DNA of 64,000 bases from Harmonia axyridis (taxonomy: Eukaryota; Arthropoda; Insecta; Coleoptera; Coccinellidae): the NCBI RefSeq assembly GCF_914767665.1, contig NC_059501.1, positions 29,054,501-29,118,500 on the forward strand. The letters run 5' to 3'. Every line of letters begins with the position of its first letter. Position 1 is the stretch's first letter. Below the pieces are notes generated by a model that was not told the origin of the DNA, made no database searches, and was given only the letters and a program-made list of their open reading frames with translations. Made by a program: the position numbers and the translations under genes. This document shows, one piece after another, positions 34,640 to 44,672 of this stretch.

Positions 34640-35840
34640 CATACAGGGTGCTCCGGCTCAAAGTGACTTTCTCAGTTGTGTTTATTCACACAGGGTGTCC
34701 AGAATTCGATGCTCACTAAAAGCATCTCGAGAACTATAAGTCTTAGAGAAAAAATCTTCGAAGATCCCCGATCTCTGTTTCAGAAATAATAAGATATCAT
34801 AGAGCAGATCATAGATATCTTGATTTGTTTTAGAGTTACAGGGCCTTTCTGAAAAATGAATGTTTGAAATATTTTGCTATATCTTGGTTTCTGTTTAAGA
34901 TATCATATAAGAAACATTCCAGAATATTTTTTTCCGTAATTTTTATGGTTCATCTCAGAGATATTTTAAATGGGACAGCCTACACCCTATATTTTTCAAC
35001 AGTCTTTGGCCAAATATTTTTGTTGAAGAGTATTTCGTTATCGGTTTTTTCAAATTGCTATGCGTTTCAAAGATATTGAGTTTTTCGATTCTTTTTTTTA
35101 TGGGACACCCTATATATAAATATTTTTCATTAATTTCGAGATTTGATTCGGTTTTTGTGTCCATTGTGTAATTCCAATCAAGCCATATATAGTGTGTCCC
35201 ATTCAAAGAACATCAACACGAATTTTAATTCTTATGATTCCAGTTTTGTGCGAATTGCCAAGATATTAATATAGTATACAGAGTGCCCTGGCACAACATT
35301 ACTTTCTCAGTTGTGAATAGAGTATAGAGGGTGTTCCTAAATTGAAGGTACAATGGTAAACGAAAGATTTCTTGTATAATTTTGGGAAGAAAAAGCCCTA
35401 TAAACATAGACCCACAGACAATACATTTTCGAGATACAGGGTGTCTGTTGGAGTTCTATTTTTTTTGTGATTATTATATAAGCTAATCTTTGTTACTGAT
35501 TGGGTAAATAAGTACCAAAACATTTTTCTCGACATCAGTAACAGATACGACAAAACTACAAGAAACCAAAAAATGTAGTACTGGACCAAATTTTCTTTTT
35601 ACATTTTGTCTAAACTACCAGTGATCCACAAAAAAAAACGTTTTTGAGGAAAAAATTGGGCACTGTTCCAGAAAAAATTACACCCAGTAGATTCACAATC
35701 GAAATTAGCATATCACATGATTAAAACTTCTAGCAAAATATCTATGCCAAATTTAAGTTGAATATCTTGTGAAGAAAAGTGCTATGAGAAAAAAAACTTT
35801 GAAAAATCAAACTTTAACACCCTGTATCTCGAAAATAAAG
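34640..35840. repeat. Cluster of CAGGGTG-type repeats
   Basis: At least six related ends lie within 1.2 kb: ACAGGGTGCTCCGGCTC (34645), ACAGGGTGTCCAGAATTC (34692), GGGACACCCTATATA (35101), ACAGAGTGCCCTGGCAC (35279), GAGGGTGTTCC (35325), and the inverted pair TTTTCGAGATACAGGGTGT (35429-35447) with its complement at 35815-35833. TTCTTATGATTCCAGTTTTG near 35230 repeats TTCTTATGGTTCCGATTATG near 34585, so part of this is a duplicated segment. These are likely remnants of Tc1/mariner-type MITEs inserted near one another. Confidence 0.7.
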
Positions 35841-37916
35841 CGTTTTCGGATTGTTTTCTTGAAATGATCCGTGAAATAATTTTTGTTTGTACGTCAATTT
35901 GAATAAAACAGTTCTGAGTTTCAATTATCGATTCCCGGTATTTCATTGACAAAGTAGTTTTATTTTTCACTGAAGTATTCAAGAATATATGCTTATATAA
36001 GAGCTCTATTTCCCCCCCAATCATCCGTCACTGGTTGCTCAGCCTCTCCATCACATGCAACTCTAAGTACAATTACGAGCACAAGAATTTTTTATCCCAT
36101 TTCTAATTACAAGAAAGAACCAAATGTGAGGTATATAATTAATTGTCTTATATTCATTAAAGTCTTCGAAAAAAGACTGTTATTACTCACTCGAGAATGA
36201 ACTGCAGGAAATCGTTAAAAGTATAATTAAAAAGCAATTTGGTTCACTTAATACACTTTTGAATTCATCGCCAATTGAAGGCATATCCAAGAGGTGAATT
36301 AGCGTCATTTATATAATGTTGCAAAACTGAGCACACTCTCATGACTTGCTGCGTGCTGGTATAAGTAATTGGAATTAAAATTTTTTTTAATATCATCATT
36401 CGAAAATTTTCAAATGATATCATTCCTACAGGACTTTTTACATTGCAAGAAATGATATGTAGTTTTTATATACATGCCATGAAAACTGATTTGTTCGAAA
36501 GTTTCATTCATTCGATGTTTGTTGTTTTCATACTTCTTCTTCTTTCTTTGGTTTCTCAACATTTTTACTACATATAAATGGGCATGATTTGTCGAATTCA
36601 TAAACATTGAGATTGACAAGCCTCAAAACGAGAATATACCGCCAATATCCTGGTTATTACCTACTTCAAGAAACCAGATGCAACCAAACCGACAAAATCA
36701 TATATACAAAAATATTCTCACCATAAATCTGATATCCAATAGAACGGCTAACGTTACATCTAACGTTATAGTCCAATTTATTGAATGTATAATAACTACA
36801 TAAATTCCATATGTAAAAAAGAGTTACACAATGTATTACATATCTCTAACGTTACAAACATAAATTATAGGACTTTGTGACTCAGTCATGTTTAAATCTG
36901 GATATCAGAATAACTATAGCCAACTCTGAATATTCATCAATCTCGAAGACATATTATCTTCTCTCGACCAGAAGTAAATTTTGTTTTCATTCATAAATAT
37001 GGAGTTGATGAAAATGGAATGCTAAACAAGTTTGAATTATTTGGAAAACAAATTTTAAGTGTTCGCTTTTTTTTTTGCGAAATAATAAGATATAAAAAGC
37101 AGATCATACATATCTTGATTCGTGCTCGAGGGATTTTCTGGAAAATTCTAACGTGTCTTTTACCGTTAAAGCCGAAAAATGAGAAATGAGGCAGGGCTTA
37201 ACCATAGGACTTAAGAATACGGTTGACTGAACTGAATCTGACACTTCGTCAAAATTAAAATTTATTGGCCTGACATATTTGTATATACATACAACAAAGA
37301 AGACTACTAACTACAGTGACTTAATAATATGGGCCTGACATTTCGAAAAAATGGGGAGAATGTAAACAAAAATTTGCCATATTTAGGCTCAGAAATCGGC
37401 AGTCAATCAGAGACGAGTCCACTCGTGTCACCATTGTGTTTTATTAAGTCTCTGTAACTAAGAGTAATGACAAAAATAAGAAAATTCCACGGACTACCTA
37501 CTTTTTCAATTACACGGTGAATTATGAACTAAACGAATTTCATTCTGAATAACGTTTGACTTACCCCGTATCTAACAATAATTTTTATGAAAAACCAGTT
37601 AAAATTTATTACCTTATATGAAAGAGGGCTGAAGAAAAAGAAGAAGAAGACGTTATAAGTAAGCAATATTTGTCGTGCCAAAGTGTGTTCAGTCAAGTTG
37701 TTTTCCTACGAGAAATGTTATTTCAAAGCAATGCCATCGACGCCCTGTATCTCGAAAACTATTCATATGAGTTGCACCCACGGACCTTCTTGTTCAGGAG
37801 GCCATATTCCACAAAATAAGAAAAATTTAAGAAAATTAACCGATGACAATTTTTCCATTGGTCTGAGCCTGGTCCTTTACAATGTAAACGAACCAACTTC
37901 CAATATGATTCCAATA
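35841..37916. other. Gene-free stretch with one dispersed repeat
   Basis: 37070-37145 (AATAATAAGATATAAAAAGC, AGATCATACATATCTTGATT) matches 34784-34850 of the CAGGGTG cluster. GCCCTGTATCTCGAAAAC at 37742 is another fragment of the same class. No gene recognised. Confidence 0.5.
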
Positions 37917-38520
37917 TTTAGAATATTCTAAAGCAAGTTGCAGAATGGGCTCCTATTCCAACACGAATGTGAAATTCAAAAACTATCGTCGAAGGAGCGT
38001 GTTTTCGAACGCATGAGTGTTGGAATTGCCTTCTGCAACGAGTATTAGACGATATTTTCTCTATTTCAGTCAAGATTTATGAAATATTGTCGAAATTCTA
38101 TGACAAATTCATATTATACATCCTATTGACTTTTGTTTTGTATCTTGGCAGTTGGTGTGACTGTTACGAAAATTGACAGATTACGGAAATTTAGTTTGAA
38201 TCGTACATTTCTCATTTTGAAATAATTTATAATTACGCATTAAATTCGTGAATTATGTCTGATTTAATCGATTTAACATCAACAGAATCAAGAGAAATTG
38301 CGAATAATGTTGCAAATCATTTCACTAAGTATATCCAAATTATATTTCATTGACAATTGACGTGTGTTGAATTTTGATAGGATTGGGTGTAGTAGTTTGG
38401 GTAGACAACCACAAAACGAAAAATATAACGGAAAACAACGCTGTAATGAGTTCATTACAGCACTGTACTTAGAACTGTAATAAACCCATTATGATACTGA
38501 TATAGAGAAGCATTATTTCT
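37917..38520 (+). mobile_element. H1 element, copy C
   Basis: Follows copy A throughout: hairpin head (TTGCAGAA, TTCCAACACG, GTGTTGGAATTGCCTTCTGC), leader with GATATTTTCTCTATTTCAG, ATG at 38254 opening MSDLIDLTSTESREIANNVA, and the 3' end with GACAACCACAAAACGAAAAA and ATGAGTTCATTACAG. The CGAGC word at the tip is mutated here, while GGAGCG is kept. Confidence 0.87.
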
Positions 38521-38684
38521 CTATCGACATAACCTGATTGTGTCATATTGTGTGTTTCTGTGTTTGGTTTTGTGAGGAATTTCAAAATTGGTTTATAGAT
38601 TCAGTTCAGTTCATGTTGCCAAACATATCTCCTATTTAGCTTAACATCGGTCATTATCAAACTGTGCAATCGGTAGAAATTATA

Positions 38685-39483
38685 ATAGTATATTATTCAA
38701 CGAGCGGTAATGTAGGTCATAACTCACGCAGATGAAGTTTGCAGCACGAGCCGCAGGCGAGTGCTGTAATTCATCAAGTGAGTTATGACCATTACCGCAA
38801 GTTGAATACTATACTTTATCTTCGACTATATCAATAAATACTAAGAAAAAATACAGTCTTAAAATATGGACAGAAGGAACGGGAAATAAACATATGTGCT
38901 CGATCCCGACTACAAGAGAGATGAAAACTTAGTGTCACCAATCACAATCGAACTAGCTTCGGCTAGCTCGAATCCAGTACAGAGTACAGACATAGAACTA
39001 TATTGAAAACCCTTAATAGTTGCCTATAAAAATGCATTAAAATATACCAAAAAAACATTCTCTGTAAACGACGACTTAATGACCTTACTGCTACAAACTC
39101 CTTTATATTTTTTTCGGGCAAGTAATTCTGTATGGTAACATTAGCTGTTTGTCTTTTGGAAATGTATACCTATATAATATTTCATCTTCACTATCTGAAT
39201 TAATCGTTTTCAGGAAAAAATTCACAATAATGAGATATCAACTCAATTTGAAAACGTCAAAATTATTAAATTGACATTCCCTCGGACATTTCTCCCCTCA
39301 ATAACAATAATGGAATGTTCCCCCGGCCAATCGAATAGAAGCAGAGAAGTATAGAAGCACAGATCCATATTTTTCAATTTATTATAGTGAGTTATAGTAG
39401 TGAGTTGTTATAACTCACGATGTTTGTTAATAGATACTATTAATTGCTCAAAAGCAGTTGAATAATGAATATATTATTCAATA
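38685..39483. mobile_element. Hairpin-headed element, about 0.8 kb
   Basis: Starts ATAGTATATTATTCAACGAG and forms a hairpin of about 130 bp (38685-38814) in which GGTCATAACTCAC, AGATGAA, CAGCACGAGCC pair with GGCGAGTGCTG, TTCATC, GTGAGTTATGACC. The tip is CGAGC (38747), five bases, GCGAG (38757). The inward complement of the end, GTTGAATAAT, recurs at 39459-39468, suggesting terminal inverted repeats and a total of about 0.8 kb. A second stem, CTAGC-TTCG-GCTAG, lies at about 38953. No protein recognised inside. GTGAGTTGTTATAACTCAC near 39400 repeats the hairpin arm word. Confidence 0.7.
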
Positions 39484-39686
39484 GGAGTAGATAAACATCA
39501 TTAATACTAACCATTGATTATGAAAACAATGCTTATGTTTAGAATGGTGCAATTGGCCGATAATATTAAAAGATCCTCTTTTAAATATGTATAAATCAAA
39601 TGTTCATCTTCTATTAGTTAAAAAAGCCCATCCAACATTTACTTTACTCTACAGCTTCATGAAATTCAAGGATAATTTAATTTATT

Positions 39687-39848
39687 TTATAAGTTTATGA
39701 CTGGTTCAGTCGATTGCTCAGTTAAACAGAACGTACCGTTAGCATTAGCGAGATCAATCCAAACCTGGAAACGAGGCATCTCGAGACGGCCGTAGAAACC
39801 CTCCAGACATCTATCAATTCGAAGAAAACCGGAGACATCGATGCTAGG
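39687..39848 (-). CDS. Candidate terminal exon on the minus strand
   Basis: Reading from 39848 to a TAA at 39687-39689: IDVSGFLRIDRCLEGFYGRL then EMPRFQVWIDLANANGTFCL and TEQSTEPVINL. The composition is protein-like and wobble bases are mixed, unlike surrounding A+T-rich noise. An in-frame stop sits at 39851-39849 and a possible acceptor (CCTAG) at 39848-39844. A GTACGT at 39739-39734 could instead be a donor inside the same frame. No family recognised. It is on the same strand as the stronger exon at 44066-43854, and their relationship is unknown. Confidence 0.33.
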   Translation of the reverse strand, partial: PSIDVSGFLRIDRCLEGFYGRLEMPRFQVWIDLANANGTFCLTEQSTEPVINL

Positions 39849-40260
39849 TCACGACACGAACAGGTAGTCGCCCCGGGTAAAATGGGATACCCCCCCGCAG
39901 GGGATACGCATTGTTGCCGCTTTTGTCGGTTTGTGCATTTGAACCACAAGACGCTTTTAGCAATAATTCTCACCTGATGACCTTCCAGGAATCGTTCGTT
40001 GAATTAGAAGGTAGATTTTGCCGCGTTTTGAATCCGAACGTCGTGTCATTTACGAGGCTGAAACGATGTTTACGTCCGAGACTTGGTTTCGTAATTCGAT
40101 GAACTCACGGAACGTTTAAGATTGGTCTTTCCGAGAGAATTATACTTGTTTGTATTAAAAAATTATGTTTTGATTTTGCTGAGTAAGATTATAATTTCCA
40201 GAACTGTTTGTTACTTTTCATCTGAAACAATTCAATATTGACTAATGTTGATGTTTCGAT
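39849..40260. other. G/C-richer stretch beside the candidate exon
   Basis: 39840-40110 is clearly less A+T-rich than its surroundings and has CCCCCCGCAGGGG. It contains CAGGTAG (39861), the known binding word of the insect early zygotic activator Zelda, and CACCTG (39972). Short open frames on both strands are not convincing. Confidence 0.3.
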
Positions 40261-40317
40261 TTTTTGAATGGATCAGTCTATCCAAAATTAATTTTCTTAT
40301 TGTCAAATATGAATATA

Positions 40318-40445
40318 CAAGGTGTTCTGATTTTTTTCCAAAAAACTGAAATAGGTGATAGATCACATCATTTTAAGCAAAAAAGTTCCTACGAACATGG
40401 GTCCGGAAATGCTTCGTTTCCGAGATACAGGGTGTTAAAGTTGAA
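40318..40445 (+). repeat. CAGGGTG-class repeat copy
   Basis: CAAGGTGTTCTGATTTTTTT to TTTCCGAGATACAGGGTGTT with AACATGGGTCCGGAAATGC between. The right end also matches the inverted pair at 35.4/35.8 kb and the fragment at 37.74 kb. Confidence 0.75.
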
Positions 40446-41055
40446 AAAATAATTCAGGTTTTCTTTAATATGTTTTGACTGCTTCGAAATCCTTTCATGA
40501 AATTATTCCTATTCAAATATTTAATTCAAATTAATTTTGAAAATTTCTAAGGCGAAATGCATGCGGATTTTCTATTGCCCACTAATAAGTAGAAGTGGTA
40601 TATTATGTAATTGTTGTTTGGATTTGGCTTTAAATGCGTTTTTTTCTGAAACGGTTGCCCCTAGAAACTTAAATGAGGTATACCTTTTTTAACTAGAAAA
40701 GTCGGGGAAATCGATTTTTTTAGTCCAGAATGACGTACAGGGGAGCACAGAAAAGTTGCAACGGTTTAAAGGGGACGAAATGATTGCCAGTGGCGCCCTC
40801 TAGAAAATACAACCAAATCGACCACAAATTTGAATTTCTCACACACACAGTTAGAAATTGCGGATTTTCCTCATTTAAAGTTCTTCCTAGATAACTCAGT
40901 ATTCAGTATTCATTTCAGGTATAAGGTTTGCTTAAGCAACCCCCACTATTTATGTACCTAGAATTGACTGAAATAATAAAAAATATAGTTCCTAATTTGT
41001 GTAGATTTTTGGTTCAAACCCCAAACAGTCTTATAATACTACGTATTTGCAGAAT

Positions 41056-41102
41056 CGAAAAAGAAAAAAAAAATTCGAAAAAAGAAGAAGAAGAAGAAAG
41101 AG
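41056..41102 (+). repeat. GAA-rich microsatellite
   Basis: Interrupted A-rich and GAA run ending GAAGAAGAAGAAGAAAGAG. Confidence 0.9.
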
Positions 41103-41394
41103 CAAGCCCTCAAATTTGTTTCGCAATAACTTTATCTATATTCATATTTGACAATAAGAAAATTAATTTTGGATAGACTGATCCATTCTTAACAATCAAG
41201 GAATATTGTATTTTTTTGGTAAAATTCACGTTTTTCGAGACGAAAAATATTATCAACAGATGATACGCCTGAGTAGTGGGGGCTGGAATTATTTTCGACC
41301 TCAAATTTATCTAATAGACGGATGTCGAAACAATATTTTTATTGAGAACTGGTACGAATATAGAATAAATGTAAAAAAAAAACAACATTTCATG

Positions 41395-41500
41395 ACTTGA
41401 AAACTATTTTTCGTGCGCCATCTTTAGGGATCTGTAACTAAGCAGGGGAGGCTCAAAGAAAAAAGTTTATATAAAAGACCCACCCTATTTGTGCAATGAG
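41395..41500 (+). repeat. Fragment related to the 43.3-43.7 kb element
   Basis: TTTTTCGTGCGCCATCTTTA and ACTAAGCAGGGGAGGCTCAA match TTTTCCGGGCGCCATATTTA and ACTAAGCAGGGGGGCTCAAA at 43598-43650. Confidence 0.75.
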
Positions 41501-43279
41501 GCGTTCAATTAAAATTTTTTTTTGATGATAATCAACCAGAAACGAGTAACAGTTTTAGTATTTAAGACATTCATTCTTTACGAAGAATGTTAATTTTTTT
41601 TACCTTGAACAACATCATTAAATCATAAACGCAATAATCGAATCTCCGTAAGATCCGTTGCTACAATCGGACAATTTTTTAATCCCAAGATTTATCGTCA
41701 ATGCGGCTGGTAGAAGTCCCGGACTATTAATCAAAATTATGCGAAGGAAGGTCGAGAACATTTGCAAACACAACACGGCATCATAATCGTCCGGAATATA
41801 CCATCGAATCAGTTAGTGATTCATTAAAATTTCTTCAATGAAGACGGCCAGAAGAAACCAAACCGGATTGTGTACAATTTCCTAGAAACAAATCTGTTCC
41901 ATGCATCCGGCACTTATCTGGACCTGTAGACAGCTTTTCTAGCAAGTGAATTCTCAGGTAGAAACTTCTTAAGTGATTTTCAAAAAATGTTTCGACAGTT
42001 TCTATAGGATACCCCATAGATCACGCCGTTTTCACTAATGATTTAAATCTTAATTGTGGGATTACAAGGGGTTCTGTTCGAGGACCCTTATTTTTTGGGA
42101 TTGCTTCTTTCCATTATTCGGGAAGATGTATTTGCATTTTTATGGTCAAAGCAGTTACAAGAAAAATAGTGATTCAGTACGAAAAATATTCTTTATTACT
42201 CATAACTTATTGAAGGATTCGTTAAAGACGTTGAATTATTTTGAGTTACGTTAGAACAATACTCGAAATGTTCATTTATTCTATTAAAAACAACTATCAT
42301 TATTGAACTTATAAGTTAATTAATTTCTTGGACGATAGCTGCTGGCATCTGGTGGCCAGCAAGACATTTGATTTTAGCATCAATTTATTTTATTTTTATG
42401 GCCCCGGAAAAAAATTGTGTTTAAATTGATTTCTGAGTTGAACAAAGTTCTAACAAATACGGCATCATGTAAAATAAAATTTTAGCAAATTTTTTCATTG
42501 TATCGAATAATTAACGATCGTTGAATTGGACGAATGAGAAAAAATTTATTATTTATTCAATTAATTTTTCTGAAACTCTGGGATATAGTTTCGTAATTAT
42601 GAATTTTCGAAAATTATCTCCGACAAGAACAATTTGAAAGTCAACACCCACATAATATTTAATATTAAACTGTTTCAGCCGTTACTAATAATTATTAGTA
42701 GTATTTGATCATGATTGGAACAAGTTTTATAATCGCTGTTTTTACTACCGAAACTATATTTTTGGTAATAAAAATATATGAATTATAAACTTGTTTTGAT
42801 ATTTAATATTGGTTTTATTTTATATGAGGATGGAACCCTTGTGAGATCGGCGGAAAAAATATAACATTTGTAAAATGATGAACAACCTAACATGAATTGT
42901 TTAATAAAATTCCACATCAGCCAAAATTCGATCTCTAGTCATTTCTGGAAAATTATAGGATTTTGAATTAAATTTATTCTTACGAGATTAAGCATTCGTC
43001 AAGGATTTTTTTTTGAATAATTGGAATGAAAATCTAGCAATATTTAACGAAATGGATTTCTAGAAAAGATTTTCAATTGATGTGTTTTGAATAAAACGAA
43101 GGTTTCAATCATAAGTAAGTACCATTTATGTGAAAATATTCCATTTAGTATTTTATTGTTCTGGTCAAATTAATCTTGAACGAATAGAACGAGAGCAAAA
43201 GAAGTGAAATATAGGGCGTGAATTAATAGTTGCAAGAAAATGTAGGGCCGTACCGGACGATTCCTTGTCAAAAATTTGG
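41501..43279. other. Gene-free stretch
   Basis: No gene recognised. 41640-42010 is somewhat less A+T-rich; a minus frame there (STGPDKCRMHGTDLFLGNC) is not recognisable. Confidence 0.45.
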
Positions 43280-43690
43280 ATGGGTTTTCCATAAATTTGA
43301 AGCCTCCCCCTCCTTAGTAGCCCCCTAAAGATAGCGCCCGAAAAGTAGTTTGTAATTTGTGAAAAGTTTATAATTGTTTTCTGTTTGTTACATTTATTTT
43401 ATATTTGTACCAGTTCTCAATAAAAATATCGTTATATTTTTTTTTTTCAAACCGTGAATTTTAGCAGAAAATTAGAGATCTTATTTGTTGAGAATTGATC
43501 AGTCTATTCAAAATTAATATTGTTATTGTAAAGCATAAAAAATCAGCTCAATTTCATTTTGATGAATTCTAGGGTTTTTAAGAAAAAAACCGAAAATTAT
43601 TTTCCGGGCGCCATATTTAGGGGGCTGCTACTAAGCAGGGGGGCTCAAAAAAAAGGGGGAATCACCCCCTAATTTTTTTCGCAAATAGTC
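43280..43690. mobile_element. Inverted-repeat element, about 0.4 kb
   Basis: Left end CCTCCCCCTCCTTAGTAGCC then CCCTAAAGATAGCGCCCG (43304-43342) pairs with CGGGCGCCATATTTAGGGGG then CTGCTACTAAGCAGGGGGG (43604-43643). The interior is A+T-rich and non-coding. Target duplication not resolved. A relative lies at 41395-41500, and the middle shares GATCAGTCTAT with the 40.27/41.18 kb inverted repeat. Confidence 0.75.
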
Positions 43691-43853
43691 CCCTGTATAA
43701 TTGAATAAATTTTATAATTTTCGAAGCAAATATCGATGGTTATTTCGTGAATTTTGATCCATAAAATTTCTATAATATTATTTAGAAGAAGTCCATTGTT
43801 AAACTACTATGATTAATAGTCATCGATCAACCTACATTATTGATAACACATAC

Positions 43854-44066
43854 TTCATCTTCTTCTTCTGTTCCGTTTTCGGGGGACTCGTCCTCCATCA
43901 ACACGAATCCCACTTCGTTGTTGTTCGTGTTTTTCCCTAAAACGTCAGGAGTCCCATCTCTCCTGTTCCTCATGTCACATGCCGCCCTCCTCTTCGGCGC
44001 CGGACTGAGCAAGTCGACGGTAAGTTGATCGCTTCCCAGCGAATCCGGGGAGTCGGGGTTGTCCAT
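43854..44066 (-). CDS. Probable first coding exon of a nuclear protein (71 codons)
   Basis: ATG at 44066-44064 in the context CAACAATGG, which suits insect translation starts. The frame runs 71 codons without a stop to GAA and then GTATGT (43853-43848), a good splice donor at phase 0. It reads MDNPDSPDSLGSDQLTVDLL, then SPAPKRRAACDMRNRRDGTP, then DVLGKNTNNNEVGFVLMEDE and SPENGTEEEDE. Ser/Pro/Asp-rich start, a basic patch (PKRR to RNRR) that could be a nuclear localisation signal, and an acidic end suggest the disordered N-terminus of a nuclear or transcription-related protein. Codons favour C or G at the third position (GAC, AAC, CCC), in contrast to local A+T-richness. If unspliced, the frame stops 8 codons later. 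The plus strand of the same block also has splice-like signals (CAG at 43948, GTAAGT at 44020), but start context and codon use favour the minus strand. I cannot name the gene. Confidence 0.62.
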
Positions 44067-44400
44067 TGTTGCTGATCACGTCACGTGTAACTCGGAAAAT
44101 ATGGCAATGTCGCTTCAGGTGGTTAGTGGCACTCGCGAATCTTCAAGGCACATGTTATGGCAAGAGGTTAGGACTAGTCGGAAGGCTTCAGGCGACTGAC
44201 GTGCAAGTTGCTTGCGGCAACTGACCACAGAAGAGAAGGGATAGGCATCTCTCCTTCTTGTTGAGATGCTGGGACGGTGCCGCGATGTGTTCTTTCGGTG
44301 ATGGGTTTTTGGGAGAAGAATTCGCCCCATTAAGATGAATCGCCGAAATGTAATCATTTGTGGATCACTTTGATCTTCTCGACGGTATTGAGAGGAGGTT
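44067..44400 (-). promoter_or_regulatory. Probable 5' leader or promoter of the 44-kb exon
   Basis: G/C-richer stretch upstream of the candidate start codon with a perfect E-box CACGTG at 44082-44087, 15 bases before the ATG. It shows stops and small upstream frames but no splice or TATA motif I trust, and no transcription start can be fixed. Confidence 0.35.
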
Positions 44401-44672
44401 CCTAATTGGGTTAACGAGTTCTTTGTTGGTTGAAGAGGACCAATACGTTTCTGGTACGATTGTCGATTTTTTATTTGCGATTATATTTTGTAACGTACAA
44501 TTTTGAAACCCCAGAAAAGTGAATTAGGGGTGCCGGCAACATTTTATAAAATGATAATAATTTCAATTTCAATAATATAAAAAAAAGATAATAATGGGCG
44601 CCACGTAACTTATCAAAACTAGGGGAATCACTTAATTCAATTCAGACTAAATTACGAAAATCAAAGCCAATA

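Larger units (their letters stand above)
40266..41188. repeat. Perfect 52-bp inverted repeat, 820 bp apart
   Basis: GAATGGATCAGTCTATCCAA and the following 32 bases (40266-40317) are found as an exact complement at 41137-41188, 52 of 52. A diverged relative is at 43496-43530. The enclosed 820 bp holds a CAGGGTG-class repeat and GGGGAGCACAGAAAAG. This may be a composite or fold-back element. Confidence 0.9.

Noticed and set aside
41835..42017. Minus frame STGPDKCRMHGTDLFLGNC as a gene piece
   Set aside because: No family recognised, short, and no splice signals of quality.
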